Part shown: positions 23,793 to 33,150 of the stretch, one piece after another
Layout of the letters: every line of letters begins with the position of its first letter
Numbering within the stretch: position 1 is the first letter of the stretch
Source: JABMMZ01 sp044368575
GTDB lineage: Bacteria; Bacteroidota; Bacteroidia; NS11-12g; UBA955
Reading direction: 5' to 3'
Assembly (NCBI GenBank): GCA_044368575.1
Contig: JBIPPH010000008.1
Location: 1 to 64,000, forward strand
Length of the DNA stretch: 64,000 nucleotides
Program-made: the position numbers and the translations under genes
Notes under the pieces: generated by a model
Told to the model about the DNA's origin: nothing
What the model saw: only the letters and a program-made list of their open reading frames with translations
Database searches by the model: none

Positions 23793-26313
23793 CGCGTTGC
23801 ATTAATGCACCTGATGCATTTTCAAACCTCAACAAATACATCCCTGGCTGATAAGCACTACAATCAATTTGATATTGGCTATTAGCAACTTTCCACACCC
23901 CTATTGTTTGGCCGTGAGCACTGATCAATGATATGGCCATTGGCTCTGGCAAACCATTAATGCTTAATTGATCTGTAACTGGATTGGGATAAACTACAAT
24001 TTGACTTAAGGCATTGTTAAATAGCTGAGTGAAGTCATTCACAATGCATTTCACTGTGCTTGAATCCACACATCCGAATCGACTAATGACTTTGTGAGCT
24101 ATTAGCAATGTGTCGCCGATATAGGGTGTCATGTTATAAGTAAACGCATTGTTTGTAGATACTATGACCCCATTGATACGCCATTGATGCTGAACGGCAT
24201 TGCTTGTATCTGAGCTAAAATCATAGAATTTCCAATTTTTCACGATTGATATACTTGGATTTACTGCCGGGTATGGTTGATAATTCCATGACGCGTAGGT
24301 TTTAACACAAGTTTGGTTGTAGGCCATTACTTTAATTTGAGCCCCTGAATTAAGCTGCTTGAACATATACTGATTTCCGCCTCTATGCAGCACTTGGTTA
24401 TTCAAATAATAAACACATGAATCATACGCGAAAGGCAAATTCAATTGAAAACTTGAATCACAAGAAAGCACTGATTTTGAGACAAAGTTTTGGCCGTCCA
24501 ATAAGGTGTCAACTGAATATTTAACATATTCTACGATGTTTGGACAATTCAAACTGCTGCTATCTTTAAGTTCAAATCGTATAGAATCATTTTGATTCGC
24601 CAATTGAGTGTAGACGGTATCTTGATTGAATGGGCCATTATTCCAAGAAATGCTGTAGTATTTACCTTTTAATTGTTGAGCAATGACATCAATAGCACTG
24701 GCCTTACAAACCCTGGCTTTATAAGTCAAATTGTACGACAAATTAGAACACAAATTTGTTCTTATAGTAAGGACTGAATCTGTTTGTGTACAAGGGCCTT
24801 GTTGAAAAGTCCTTAAAGTAATTCTGTACAAAGTATTAGCATTTAAACCATTTAAATCAAGGGTTGAATCAGTCGTACAAGGATTATAATTAAGATTATC
24901 TGTGCTGTAAAAAACAGATTTTACAGTACTTGAGTTGCGCCATTTAATAGCAATACTTGAAGTCGTCTTTTGAATGACAATAGACTTTGGATATACTCTT
25001 GGCACCACAATTAAATTGAGTTGATTAGACATGCTTGACTTGCAATTGTTGACAGATTTAGCAATAGCAGACACTGTCACAGAGCTATTTGAAAACAAGG
25101 GCAGGCTTAAGGATTTTGTCCTGAAACTTAACTTTCCATTCACATACCACAATACGCTATCAATATTGGCTCCATTAGCTGTTATCACTTCATTTATTTG
25201 ATTACAAAATGAATCTTTGGAGGAAATGCTTGTTAAAGTTATGTTTGGAGAAGGGTAAATACCAAGTTTGAAAGGAGAACTCACAGTAGAGCATTGAGTA
25301 GAAACATTACTGACTTTAACTCTGTATGAACCTGTATCTTTTACAAATACACTTCTTTGAGATTTGCCATTATGCAACCACAAATAGCTAGCCCCTGACA
25401 CAAAAGCAGCAGATAAATTCAAAGAATCCCCTTTGCAAACTGATCCAGCACTCCCGTTTAAAATACTTGCATTAGGAGATTGATTGACCACAAAATTCAA
25501 GGTGTCTGGAAAACTAACTCCTTTGTTATTTCTTACAGTCAAAATCGCCATTTTTGCACCTGGGTTAGCAAACGTTATTAATGGATTTTGCAAGGTGCTT
25601 GTACTTGGATTTCCGCCAATTATAGTCCAATTATAAGAGGTGGGTGAATTAGTTCCACTACCATTGAGTTGGACATTGTATCCTGAGCATGTAAGTGTAT
25701 CATTGCTAGCAGCTATTGCATTTGGCAACAAACTAGAAGGCGTTACCACAACTGTTTTGGCATAAACAATATCACCATTATCATCAGTACCATTGTTATT
25801 GGCGGCCATTACTACCATGTAAAAAGTAATATTACCGATATTATTCGCAGGCGCTTTCCAATTAAACACCCATCTAGTACTATCTGTTCCAACAGTTGAA
25901 GTACCTGTAGAAGTGTGTTGAATATACTCTCTAATTTTAGAGTTGTACAAGCGAGTAACTCTGCTGGTTCTGGTATTCATATTAATGAATGATCCTGCAG
26001 GATTCCCTGATTTATCTAAAGCAGTTATTTGAAAACCATATTTTACCTTACCAGTTTGTTTAAAGGTTAATTCCATTGAATAGGTAGAATCAGGTATATA
26101 ACCACTGCCAGTAAAATTACCCTTTAGACGAATATTGTTAAGGTTTGAATTATTGCTAGTAATAATGGAACTCGTATGACAGGATGTACAATTTGCATCG
26201 CCCGGCGCATTGGAATTACCTGCTCCTGGGCCACCTTGAAACATTACAGCACTGGTTAAAACCAGCAAAAATAAAAATGCGATGAAAATTGATTTAAAAT
26301 TGAACAAATGCAT
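23776..26313 (-). CDS. T9SS-secreted multidomain protein with CxxCH motif, PKD/Ig-like repeats and C-terminal sorting domain
   Basis: 845 aa. After the signal peptide (HLFNFKSIFIAFLFLLVLTS) come a CTSCH motif (c-type-heme-like) and a reelin/choice-of-anchor-V-type domain (to about residue 190). Next are a PKD-like domain with SYNWTIIGG, several Ig/fibronectin-like beta domains, and a type A T9SS sorting domain at the end (VVYPNPVTDQLSINGL to QRVIQIQ). It should cross the outer membrane by T9SS and be attached or released at the surface. The ATG at 26313 is used because the -7 box TATATTTG (26320-26327) lies just upstream of it and inside the longer frame from 26343. Confidence 0.88.
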   Translation of the reverse strand: MHLFNFKSIFIAFLFLLVLTSAVMFQGGPGAGNSNAPGDANCTSCHTSSIITSNNSNLNNIRLKGNFTGSGYIPDSTYSMELTFKQTGKVKYGFQITALDKSGNPAGSFINMNTRTSRVTRLYNSKIREYIQHTSTGTSTVGTDSTRWVFNWKAPANNIGNITFYMVVMAANNNGTDDNGDIVYAKTVVVTPSSLLPNAIAASNDTLTCSGYNVQLNGSGTNSPTSYNWTIIGGNPSTSTLQNPLITFANPGAKMAILTVRNNKGVSFPDTLNFVVNQSPNASILNGSAGSVCKGDSLNLSAAFVSGASYLWLHNGKSQRSVFVKDTGSYRVKVSNVSTQCSTVSSPFKLGIYPSPNITLTSISSKDSFCNQINEVITANGANIDSVLWYVNGKLSFRTKSLSLPLFSNSSVTVSAIAKSVNNCKSSMSNQLNLIVVPRVYPKSIVIQKTTSSIAIKWRNSSTVKSVFYSTDNLNYNPCTTDSTLDLNGLNANTLYRITLRTFQQGPCTQTDSVLTIRTNLCSNLSYNLTYKARVCKASAIDVIAQQLKGKYYSISWNNGPFNQDTVYTQLANQNDSIRFELKDSSSLNCPNIVEYVKYSVDTLLDGQNFVSKSVLSCDSSFQLNLPFAYDSCVYYLNNQVLHRGGNQYMFKQLNSGAQIKVMAYNQTCVKTYASWNYQPYPAVNPSISIVKNWKFYDFSSDTSNAVQHQWRINGVIVSTNNAFTYNMTPYIGDTLLIAHKVISRFGCVDSSTVKCIVNDFTQLFNNALSQIVVYPNPVTDQLSINGLPEPMAISLISAHGQTIGVWKVANSQYQIDCSAYQPGMYLLRFENASGALMQRVIQIQ

Positions 26314-26319
26314 ATTCGA

Positions 26320-26327
26320 CAAATATA
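26320..26327 (-). promoter_or_regulatory. -7 promoter element of the T9SS cargo gene
   Basis: TATATTTG on the minus strand, ending 6 nt before the chosen ATG at 26313. Confidence 0.6.
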
Positions 26328-26373
26328 AAATTTGTTTCAACATAAATAATATATAAACAGAAATATGGCAGTT

Positions 26374-26940
26374 TTAAGACAAACGCCTTTCAATTATTTG
26401 CCCTACTTTGTCTAACAATTGCTGAGGCGATAATTTTCGCCAATAAACAGCATCTAATTCCCCACCAAAATTTAGAAAATAATCTATTTTATAGGTTTTA
26501 ATCTCCTCCAAAACATGTGGCCTAAAATTGACAAATGCTATCCACCCCTCTTCTAGCTCATTATACCATTCTTCGTAGTATGCGTCCTCTGCTGCATGGA
26601 AATTGAGCAAATTATCGCCTAAAAAAACAAACTTTTGAATCCCCTTATCTATCATCGGTTCGATAATTGAACGTTTCAAGACCATGACATCATTTTGAAT
26701 GACATCATTCCATTCACCAATGAGTTCAATAATAGCACTTTCAGCCTCGTAGTCAACAAATAATATTTTCAGGTACAATGTTGGTGACCCAAAGCTATCC
26801 CATTGTGGATGAATCAAATAATTATAAACAGTTTGACTGAACTCAAACTCACTGTGTTCTTGTTCAAAAAAGGGAGAATACTCATCTTCTTCAGAATTAT
26901 ACAAGTGCAACCAGTGGTAGTGAGGTTCAATGTCGTGCAT
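26374..26940 (-). CDS. conserved-looking hypothetical cytosolic protein, acidic (188 aa)
   Basis: Not recognised as a named family. The 188-aa product begins MHDIEPHYHWLHLYNSEEDE, has no signal peptide or membrane segment, and is rich in Asp, Glu, Tyr and Trp. An ordered alternation of strands and helices (VFLGDNLLNFHAAEDAYYEE, WIAFVNFRPHVLEEI) suggests a compact globular alpha/beta domain. The start at 26940 is decided by the promoter: TATTTTTG (26945-26952) lies inside the longer frame and would encode the extra N-terminal residues YFCG. It ends 60 bp before the T9SS cargo start, which has its own promoter. Confidence 0.75.
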   Translation of the reverse strand: MHDIEPHYHWLHLYNSEEDEYSPFFEQEHSEFEFSQTVYNYLIHPQWDSFGSPTLYLKILFVDYEAESAIIELIGEWNDVIQNDVMVLKRSIIEPMIDKGIQKFVFLGDNLLNFHAAEDAYYEEWYNELEEGWIAFVNFRPHVLEEIKTYKIDYFLNFGGELDAVYWRKLSPQQLLDKVGQIIERRLS

Positions 26941-26944
26941 GCCG

Positions 26945-26952
26945 CAAAAATA
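26945..26952 (-). promoter_or_regulatory. -7 promoter element of the 188-aa gene
   Basis: TATTTTTG followed by C on the minus strand, ending 4 nt before the ATG at 26940. Confidence 0.6.
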
Positions 26953-27080
26953 CACTTTAAAAAGTGCCGAACAAAGACATAATGATCACTACTCTTGCAA
27001 TGGTTTGCGCCTTTTTTTACCAATCATTTGATTTTTAGGGTATAAAAGTATTATTTTGCGGTTCTTTTTAAAATTCAAAT

Positions 27081-29180
27081 ATGGCCGTTTTAAGCAAACT
27101 TCGCAACTCCACTTGGGTACTGTTTTTAGTACTGGTGTCATTGGCACTATTCATCATCAGTGATTACTTTTCAAGCAATAACAAATATGGCTTGAGTTCT
27201 GGTGAAAATGTCGGAGAAATCAATGGTACTGACATATCAATCATTGAATTTGACAGCAGATACAAGCAATTATTATCTCAAATGAGTGCTAATGGCACTG
27301 TAGAGACTGAAGAAACTCGAACACAAGCTTCTAATTACGCTTGGAATCAATTCATTCAATCATTAATCATCGACAAAGAATTTAATAAATTAGGTATTGA
27401 TGTAACCGTCAAAGAAGCTGGAGAACTTTTATATTCAGAGAATGCCCATCCAACCATTAAACAATATTTCAGCAGAGATGGTGTATTTTCTCCATCAAAT
27501 GTTTTGAATTTTAAAAACCAAATGGCTAAGAAAGACCCTAAGGTTATGGAGCAATTTGAAATGATCATTCAACAAGTAGTACTTGAAGTACAAAACAGAA
27601 AATACAACTCTCTTTTGACCAAATCAATTTACGGCACTTCTTTGGATGCTGAAAATGAATACTATAATAGCACAACAAATTATAACGGCAAATCAGTAAC
27701 GCTCAATTTTGCTTCCATTGAAGACAAATCAATAAAAACCAGCGATGATGAATTGAAAGATTACATCAACTCTCATAAAGATGAATTTGAACAAAAAGCT
27801 TCAAGAGACCTTAATTACATCCTAATCAATGTTGCGCCGTCTTCACAAGACACCCTCAAAATTAAAGAGGACTTATTGGCATCAAGAAATGAATTTGCAA
27901 CTACTGAAGATGACTCAGCTTATATCTCTTTAAACAGCACTCAAGCATACAGCGGTAATTTTCAATCTCATGGCTCATTCAGAAAAGAATTTGAAAGTAA
28001 ATTATTTAACAGTGCTAAAGACAGTGTGTTAGGTCCTTTCTATTATGATGGTGGATTTAGCTTATTCAAAGTCACCAACAAAAAAACTGACTCAGTATCA
28101 TATTTTCATGCCATTAAAGTTGACTTACCGGTTAAAGGCAACACAGCTAAAGACACTTTAGCTGCTATGGCCGCTGGTAAACAATTAGGTATTGCCTCAA
28201 ATAGTGCTGCTAATTCTTTAGACTTTTTCAATTCTAAAATGAATACAGGTGAAGTGGTTTACGCTCAAGATTTAGGTTGGATGAGAGAAGGCACCCAATC
28301 AGAAGAAATTAACAAAGCCATCAAAACTTTAAGTGCTGGTCAATCAACTGTAGTAAAATCTTTATATGGTTTAACACTCATTAAGTTAATTGAACCAAAA
28401 TCTTCTGAATTGATTCAAGTAGCTGAACTTAGAAAGCCAATTGAAGCATTACAATCTACTCAAGACGAAGCCTACAAAAAAGCTAGTGAGTTTCGCAATG
28501 CACTCAACACAGAGTCTAAAGAAGCTTTTGAAAATGCTGCTAAAAAATTCGGTTTAGCTAAAAGTGTTGCAAACAATCTCAAAGAAGAAGATAGAACTAT
28601 GACAGGTATTCCTGGCACCCTTGAAGTGATCAGATGGGTATACAATGAAAAAAGAGCGTTAAATGACATTTCTGATGTTATTTCAACTGACAATAACCTA
28701 ATTGTTGCTCAATTAGTTAAAATCAGAGAAGAAGGCACAGCCGAAGTTGAGGATGTTAGAGAAAAAGTAACTCGTTTAGTAATCAACGACAAAAAAGCAG
28801 AAATGCTTAAAAAGAAATTAGAAGATGCAGCCAATTCAAGTAAAACACTTGATGAAATTGCCACTAAGGTTCAATCTGCGGTTCAACCTTTCTATAACAT
28901 TAACTTTTTTTCAAATAATGTTCAGTTTGCTGGCAATGACATGAAATTGGTAGGTTACGTTTGTGGTCTTAAACCAAATGTAATGAGCAAACCAATTGTA
29001 AGCAATGACGGTGTAAGTATACTATTAGTTGAAGGTGTTACTAAACCTGAAGCGCCTAAAGATTTAGACAACAGAAAATTGGCTATGTTTGATCAAAAGA
29101 AACAACAAGTATACAATGCTGTTTACGAGGGCATGAAAAAAGTATTCAAAGTTGAAGACTTCCGTTACAAATATTATTAA
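27081..29180 (+). CDS. SurA/PpiD-like membrane-anchored peptidyl-prolyl isomerase/chaperone
   Basis: 699 aa. One N-terminal membrane helix (STWVLFLVLVSLALFIISDY) is followed by GEINGTDISIIEFDSRYKQ, the start of a SurA_N-type chaperone domain. One or two rotamase (parvulin-like) regions lie in the middle (for example GPFYYDGGFSLFKVTNKK), and a long helical C-terminal part ends at FKVEDFRYKYY. This fits PpiD: an inner-membrane-anchored foldase facing the periplasm, helping exported proteins fold. First gene of a tight run with hpd (5 bp gap), the metal-receptor-like gene and map. Confidence 0.85.
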   Translation: MAVLSKLRNSTWVLFLVLVSLALFIISDYFSSNNKYGLSSGENVGEINGTDISIIEFDSRYKQLLSQMSANGTVETEETRTQASNYAWNQFIQSLIIDKEFNKLGIDVTVKEAGELLYSENAHPTIKQYFSRDGVFSPSNVLNFKNQMAKKDPKVMEQFEMIIQQVVLEVQNRKYNSLLTKSIYGTSLDAENEYYNSTTNYNGKSVTLNFASIEDKSIKTSDDELKDYINSHKDEFEQKASRDLNYILINVAPSSQDTLKIKEDLLASRNEFATTEDDSAYISLNSTQAYSGNFQSHGSFRKEFESKLFNSAKDSVLGPFYYDGGFSLFKVTNKKTDSVSYFHAIKVDLPVKGNTAKDTLAAMAAGKQLGIASNSAANSLDFFNSKMNTGEVVYAQDLGWMREGTQSEEINKAIKTLSAGQSTVVKSLYGLTLIKLIEPKSSELIQVAELRKPIEALQSTQDEAYKKASEFRNALNTESKEAFENAAKKFGLAKSVANNLKEEDRTMTGIPGTLEVIRWVYNEKRALNDISDVISTDNNLIVAQLVKIREEGTAEVEDVREKVTRLVINDKKAEMLKKKLEDAANSSKTLDEIATKVQSAVQPFYNINFFSNNVQFAGNDMKLVGYVCGLKPNVMSKPIVSNDGVSILLVEGVTKPEAPKDLDNRKLAMFDQKKQQVYNAVYEGMKKVFKVEDFRYKYY

Positions 29181-29185
29181 TAGTC

Positions 29186-30283
29186 ATGTCAAACATTGAT
29201 TTTTTGCCATTGCATGGCACGGACTACATTGAGTTGTACGTTGGCAATGCCAAACAGGCCGCACATTTTTACAAAACGGCATTTGGATTTCAGAGTTTAG
29301 CCTACTCAGGTCCGGAAACTGGCGTTAAAGACAGAGCTAGTTACGTTTTGGTTCAAAACAAAATGAGATTGATCCTTACCTCTCCATTGAGTTCTGATTC
29401 TGATATTGCTAAGCACCATTTAAAACATGGCGATGGTGTAAAAACCCTTGCCTTAATGGTTGATGATGCCTACGATGCCTTTCAACAAACAACTTCTAGA
29501 GGCGCAAAACCTTATTTAGAACCATGCACTTTAACAGATGCTCATGGCGAAGTTAAAATGAGTGGCATCCACACATACGGCGATGTCGTGCACATGTTCA
29601 TAGAACGCAAAAACTACAATGGCGTATTTATGCCAGGTTTCCAAAAATGGGAAAGTACATACAATCCTGAACCTACTGGTTTATTATATGTAGACCATTG
29701 CGTTGGTAATGTGGGTTGGAACCAAATGAATACTTGGGTCGCTTATTACGAAAATGTTTTAGGCTTTAAGAATATCTTATCATTTGACGACAAAGACATT
29801 TCTACAGAATACTCTGCCCTTATGAGTAAGGTAATGAGCAGTGGTAGTGGTTTTGTTAAATTCCCTATCAATGAACCTGCAGAAGGAAAAAGAAAATCTC
29901 AGGTTGAAGAATTTCTTGACTTTTATGAAGGTGAAGGCACTCAACACATTGCAATTGCTACTAATGATATCGTTTCTACCGTTAGACAATTAATGGCAAG
30001 AGGCGTTGAATTCTTGAAAGTGCCAAACACATACTATGATGACTTACTCGACAGAGTTGGCCCTATTGAAGAAGACATAGAACCTTTAAAAGAACTTGGT
30101 ATATTAGTAGACAGAGACGATGAAGGCTATTTATTGCAATTGTTTACAAAACCTGTAGAAGACAGACCTACCATGTTTTATGAAATCATTCAAAGAAAAG
30201 GCGCTAAATCTTTTGGAAAAGGAAACTTTAAAGCCTTATTTGAGGCCATTGAACGCGAGCAAGCCTTAAGAGGCAACTTATAA
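29186..30283 (+). CDS. hpd: 4-hydroxyphenylpyruvate dioxygenase
   Basis: 365 aa, the common length. The Fe(II) enzyme turns 4-hydroxyphenylpyruvate into homogentisate in tyrosine breakdown. Two vicinal-oxygen-chelate modules are visible: the first starts at DYIELYVGNAKQAAHFY, the second at YVDHCVGNV. Metal ligands are expected in VDHCVGNV (His), TQHIAIATND (His) and FYEIIQRKG (Glu), all present. The C-terminal helix that gates the active site is there (FGKGNFKALFEAIEREQ). No other homogentisate pathway genes are in the window. Probably transcribed with the SurA-like gene upstream. Confidence 0.95.
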   Translation: MSNIDFLPLHGTDYIELYVGNAKQAAHFYKTAFGFQSLAYSGPETGVKDRASYVLVQNKMRLILTSPLSSDSDIAKHHLKHGDGVKTLALMVDDAYDAFQQTTSRGAKPYLEPCTLTDAHGEVKMSGIHTYGDVVHMFIERKNYNGVFMPGFQKWESTYNPEPTGLLYVDHCVGNVGWNQMNTWVAYYENVLGFKNILSFDDKDISTEYSALMSKVMSSGSGFVKFPINEPAEGKRKSQVEEFLDFYEGEGTQHIAIATNDIVSTVRQLMARGVEFLKVPNTYYDDLLDRVGPIEEDIEPLKELGILVDRDDEGYLLQLFTKPVEDRPTMFYEIIQRKGAKSFGKGNFKALFEAIEREQALRGNL

Positions 30284-30289
30284 GCCCAA

Positions 30290-31090
30290 ATGCCAAATAC
30301 AGTTTCAACGGTCGATATGATTGGCAGAAATGTCAAGATTAATCAACCAATAGAACGTATTGTCTGTTTGGTGCCATCTATTACTGAACTTCTTTTTGAA
30401 ATTGGACTGGGCCATTTAGTGGTTGGTGTTACAGTGTTTTGTATACACCCAGTTAAAGCCATTAAAAGTTTACCTAAAGTTGGGGGCACAAAGAAGGTGC
30501 GCATGCAAGCCATTGAAGACTTGAGACCAGATCTTATCATTTGCAATCAGGAGGAAAATACGCTTGAAATGGTACAAGCCCTTGAAGAGCAATTTCCGGT
30601 TTGGGTCAGTTCAATCAGTAATTTAAAGGAATGTTATAGATTAATATTAGAATTAGGCCATATTCATGGAGTTACCCAATCGGCTTTGAATCTTCAACAA
30701 GCTATTCAAAAAGCCTTTGCTGAGATCAAAATCAGGCACCGTTATAGATGCTTATACTTGATTTGGAGAAACCCATACATGAGCATAGGCAAAGACACCT
30801 TTATACACCACATGTTGTCTTTGGCCGGATTTGACCATGTAATTGACAATAACAGATACCCTGAAATCAGCTCTGAAACTATAAAAGATTTAGCGATTGA
30901 TGTATTGCTTTTGTCTTCGGAGCCCTATCCTTTTAAAGATAAACACATCGCTGAATTACAAACGCTTTTACCCAATATTCCAATATTATTAGTCGATGGT
31001 GAATTGTTTAGTTGGTATGGTAGTCGATTACTCCACTCCCCTGCTTATTTTAATGATTTACAAAGACAATTACATTTAATCAAACGATAA
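30290..31090 (+). CDS. BtuF/FhuD-fold 'helical backbone metal receptor' protein without signal peptide
   Basis: 266 aa. It starts MPNTVSTVDMIGRNVKINQP and continues IERIVCLVPSITELLFEIGL, the opening of ABC-type cobalamin/iron-chelate binding proteins. The paired lobes (DLRPDLIICNQEE; DVLLLSSEPYPFK) and the connecting helix are present. Unlike a normal periplasmic binding protein it lacks any signal peptide or lipobox, so as encoded it would stay in the cytosol. A FecCD-type permease and ATPase are about 18 kb upstream. Similar signal-less proteins occur in Bacteroidota. Its stop overlaps the map start by one base. Confidence 0.8.
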   Translation: MPNTVSTVDMIGRNVKINQPIERIVCLVPSITELLFEIGLGHLVVGVTVFCIHPVKAIKSLPKVGGTKKVRMQAIEDLRPDLIICNQEENTLEMVQALEEQFPVWVSSISNLKECYRLILELGHIHGVTQSALNLQQAIQKAFAEIKIRHRYRCLYLIWRNPYMSIGKDTFIHHMLSLAGFDHVIDNNRYPEISSETIKDLAIDVLLLSSEPYPFKDKHIAELQTLLPNIPILLVDGELFSWYGSRLLHSPAYFNDLQRQLHLIKR

Positions 31091-31854
31091 TGGCCATCAT
31101 CATCAAAACCCAAGAGCAAATTGAGGGCATACGCAAAAGTGCCCAATTGGCTGCTGAAACTTTAAAATACATTGAACCATTTGTACAGCCAGGCATTAGC
31201 ACAGCAGAATTGGATCAAAAAATCGATCAATTTGTAATAGAACATGGTGCTACTCCAGCTACTAAAGGCTACAGAGGCTATAAACATGCCAGTTGTATTT
31301 CTCCAAATGATGTGGTTTGCCATGGTGTTCCAAATGAGTACATCATAAAAGATGGAGACATCGTCAACATTGATGTAACCACCATCTTAAATGGTTATTA
31401 TGGCGACACCTGTAAAATGTACGAAGTGGGCAATGTTAGTGCATATGCTAAACAATTGATTCAAGTGACTAAGGAGTGTTTGAGACTGGCCATGGAGGAA
31501 TGCAAACCAGGCAATCATTTAGGCAATATTGGCTATGTGATTAACCAACATGCTGTAAAGCATGGATACAGTGTCGTGTTTGAATTTTGTGGACATGGCG
31601 TAGGCCTTCGCTTCCATGAAGACCCTCAAGTGGATCATGTGGCCAAAAAGGATTCTGGCATACTATTAAGACCGGGCATGACCTTCACCATAGAGCCTAT
31701 GATCAATGCTGGTAAAGCCAGGTGCAAAGTTGACAGACGCGATGGCTGGACTGCTAGAACCATTGATGGCAAACTCTCTGCTCAATTCGAGCACACCATT
31801 CTGATCACAGAAACAGGATATGAAGCATTGACCGATGTTTACGGCGATTTTTAA
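31090..31854 (+). CDS. map: type I methionine aminopeptidase
   Basis: 254 aa, normal length for bacterial type I. It removes the initiator methionine from nascent proteins and needs two metal ions. The ligands are in IDVTTILNGYYGDT (two Asp), GHGVGLRFHEDP (His), TIEPMIN (Glu) and QFEHTI (Glu). No extra N-terminal extension. The start ATG overlaps the preceding stop (TAATG). Its stop TAA overlaps that of the AT-rich orphan gene (TTAA, 31851-31854), tail to tail. Confidence 0.96.
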   Translation: MAIIIKTQEQIEGIRKSAQLAAETLKYIEPFVQPGISTAELDQKIDQFVIEHGATPATKGYRGYKHASCISPNDVVCHGVPNEYIIKDGDIVNIDVTTILNGYYGDTCKMYEVGNVSAYAKQLIQVTKECLRLAMEECKPGNHLGNIGYVINQHAVKHGYSVVFEFCGHGVGLRFHEDPQVDHVAKKDSGILLRPGMTFTIEPMINAGKARCKVDRRDGWTARTIDGKLSAQFEHTILITETGYEALTDVYGDF

Positions 31855-33056
31855 CTAATTGATTCTTTGATTTTAGAGTAAACATTATGTATTTTCTGAA
31901 TAATACTTGATGTTGGATATGGACTATTTAAATTACTATCTTGAGTAATAAAATATTCAGCCATAGTCATGATATCATATTTAACAAATTTGATTTTACT
32001 AAACTGAGTCATTACTTTATCTAAAAAGGTAATTTCGTATACATTAAGTTTGTGTTTTTGTATCCATTGATTATAATTTTCTTTCCCTTTAATATTCAAA
32101 TTAAAAAGACTTAAGATAAATTCTAATTCATAAAAACAAACTATTCTGTATCTCCACCAAATATGTTTTGAATTAATTCTAATAATATCAAATTCAACTA
32201 TAGACAAAACAATAAAAATTACATAATAAATCATTGGCAAATCAGGCATTCCTAATCCATACAAATCAAATCTCAATGCCATTATTGAACAATTGTAATA
32301 AGCCACTAAAACTAAAAAAAACCAAATTAAATTTATCATAACAAAATAATGTAGTTTCAAATAAGACAAAGACATCCAAATGAATTGTGTTTTCATATGC
32401 ATAGTTTTGTAAATAATGACTACATAAAATCCAAAAACAATCTCTAAAATGGTTTCAGCTAATTCAATATTCTCAAATATTATTTTGGGTCTTGGAATGA
32501 TGTTATAAAATGAGGTTAATAAAAATATGATAAGTCCAAACAAAAGAGCGCTAATAAACACTTTTAAAAAATCACCAATTCTTTTTATTGATGAAATATT
32601 AGTAGGTTTGAAATTATTTAAAAATGTTTTTTCATCATTTAAATCATAATAATCATTTTTGTTTTCTGATTCATTAGTCTTATTTAAATTATTTGATTCT
32701 TGAAAAGATGCATTGATTAAATTAAAATACTTAGTCACAAGTTTATCCCATAATTTATCATTCGGTTTTTTAACAGTAAATGATTTATTAGCTTGCACTT
32801 CAAAAGTTTCATTAAACAAATGATATTTGAAAAAATATTGCTTATTACTTCCTACTTCTTTCAAATAAAAATCAATTGGAATCACAGGGATTTTATTGCC
32901 ATCTTCGCTTGAAATGTAAAACAAATAATTATGGTCTTTCAAAAACCTATTATATGATTTTAGAGTCAAAGAGATGCCTTCAAGTGATTCAAGTTTTTGA
33001 TTAAAATCTAGAAGATAATTTTTGAATTTTGAATGATTTAAATAGTCTAACTTCAT
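31851..33056 (-). CDS. AT-rich orphan membrane protein of unknown function
   Basis: 401 aa; no family recognised. A soluble N-terminal part (1-160), rich in Asn, Lys and Tyr and containing YISSEDGNKIPVIPIDFYLK, is followed by four likely membrane helices (about 166-184, 201-217, 237-256, 273-291) and a soluble C-terminus (300-401). There is no signal peptide, so the N-terminus is probably cytosolic. Codon use is visibly more AT-biased (AAA, AAT, TTT, ATA) than in both neighbours, which suggests later acquisition or relaxed constraint. The promoter is unclear: TACATTTA lies 2 nt before the start region but lacks the final G. It is one gene, squeezed between map and the 1456-aa gene. Confidence 0.75.
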   Translation of the reverse strand: MKLDYLNHSKFKNYLLDFNQKLESLEGISLTLKSYNRFLKDHNYLFYISSEDGNKIPVIPIDFYLKEVGSNKQYFFKYHLFNETFEVQANKSFTVKKPNDKLWDKLVTKYFNLINASFQESNNLNKTNESENKNDYYDLNDEKTFLNNFKPTNISSIKRIGDFLKVFISALLFGLIIFLLTSFYNIIPRPKIIFENIELAETILEIVFGFYVVIIYKTMHMKTQFIWMSLSYLKLHYFVMINLIWFFLVLVAYYNCSIMALRFDLYGLGMPDLPMIYYVIFIVLSIVEFDIIRINSKHIWWRYRIVCFYELEFILSLFNLNIKGKENYNQWIQKHKLNVYEITFLDKVMTQFSKIKFVKYDIMTMAEYFITQDSNLNSPYPTSSIIQKIHNVYSKIKESIS

Positions 33057-33150
33057 TTAAATGTAGTTTGTTTATTACCGTTTTATATTATCAGAATGGT
33101 ATAAATCTTGTGTAATAGTTCTAAGATTAGTTCGCTAATTTGCAACAAAT

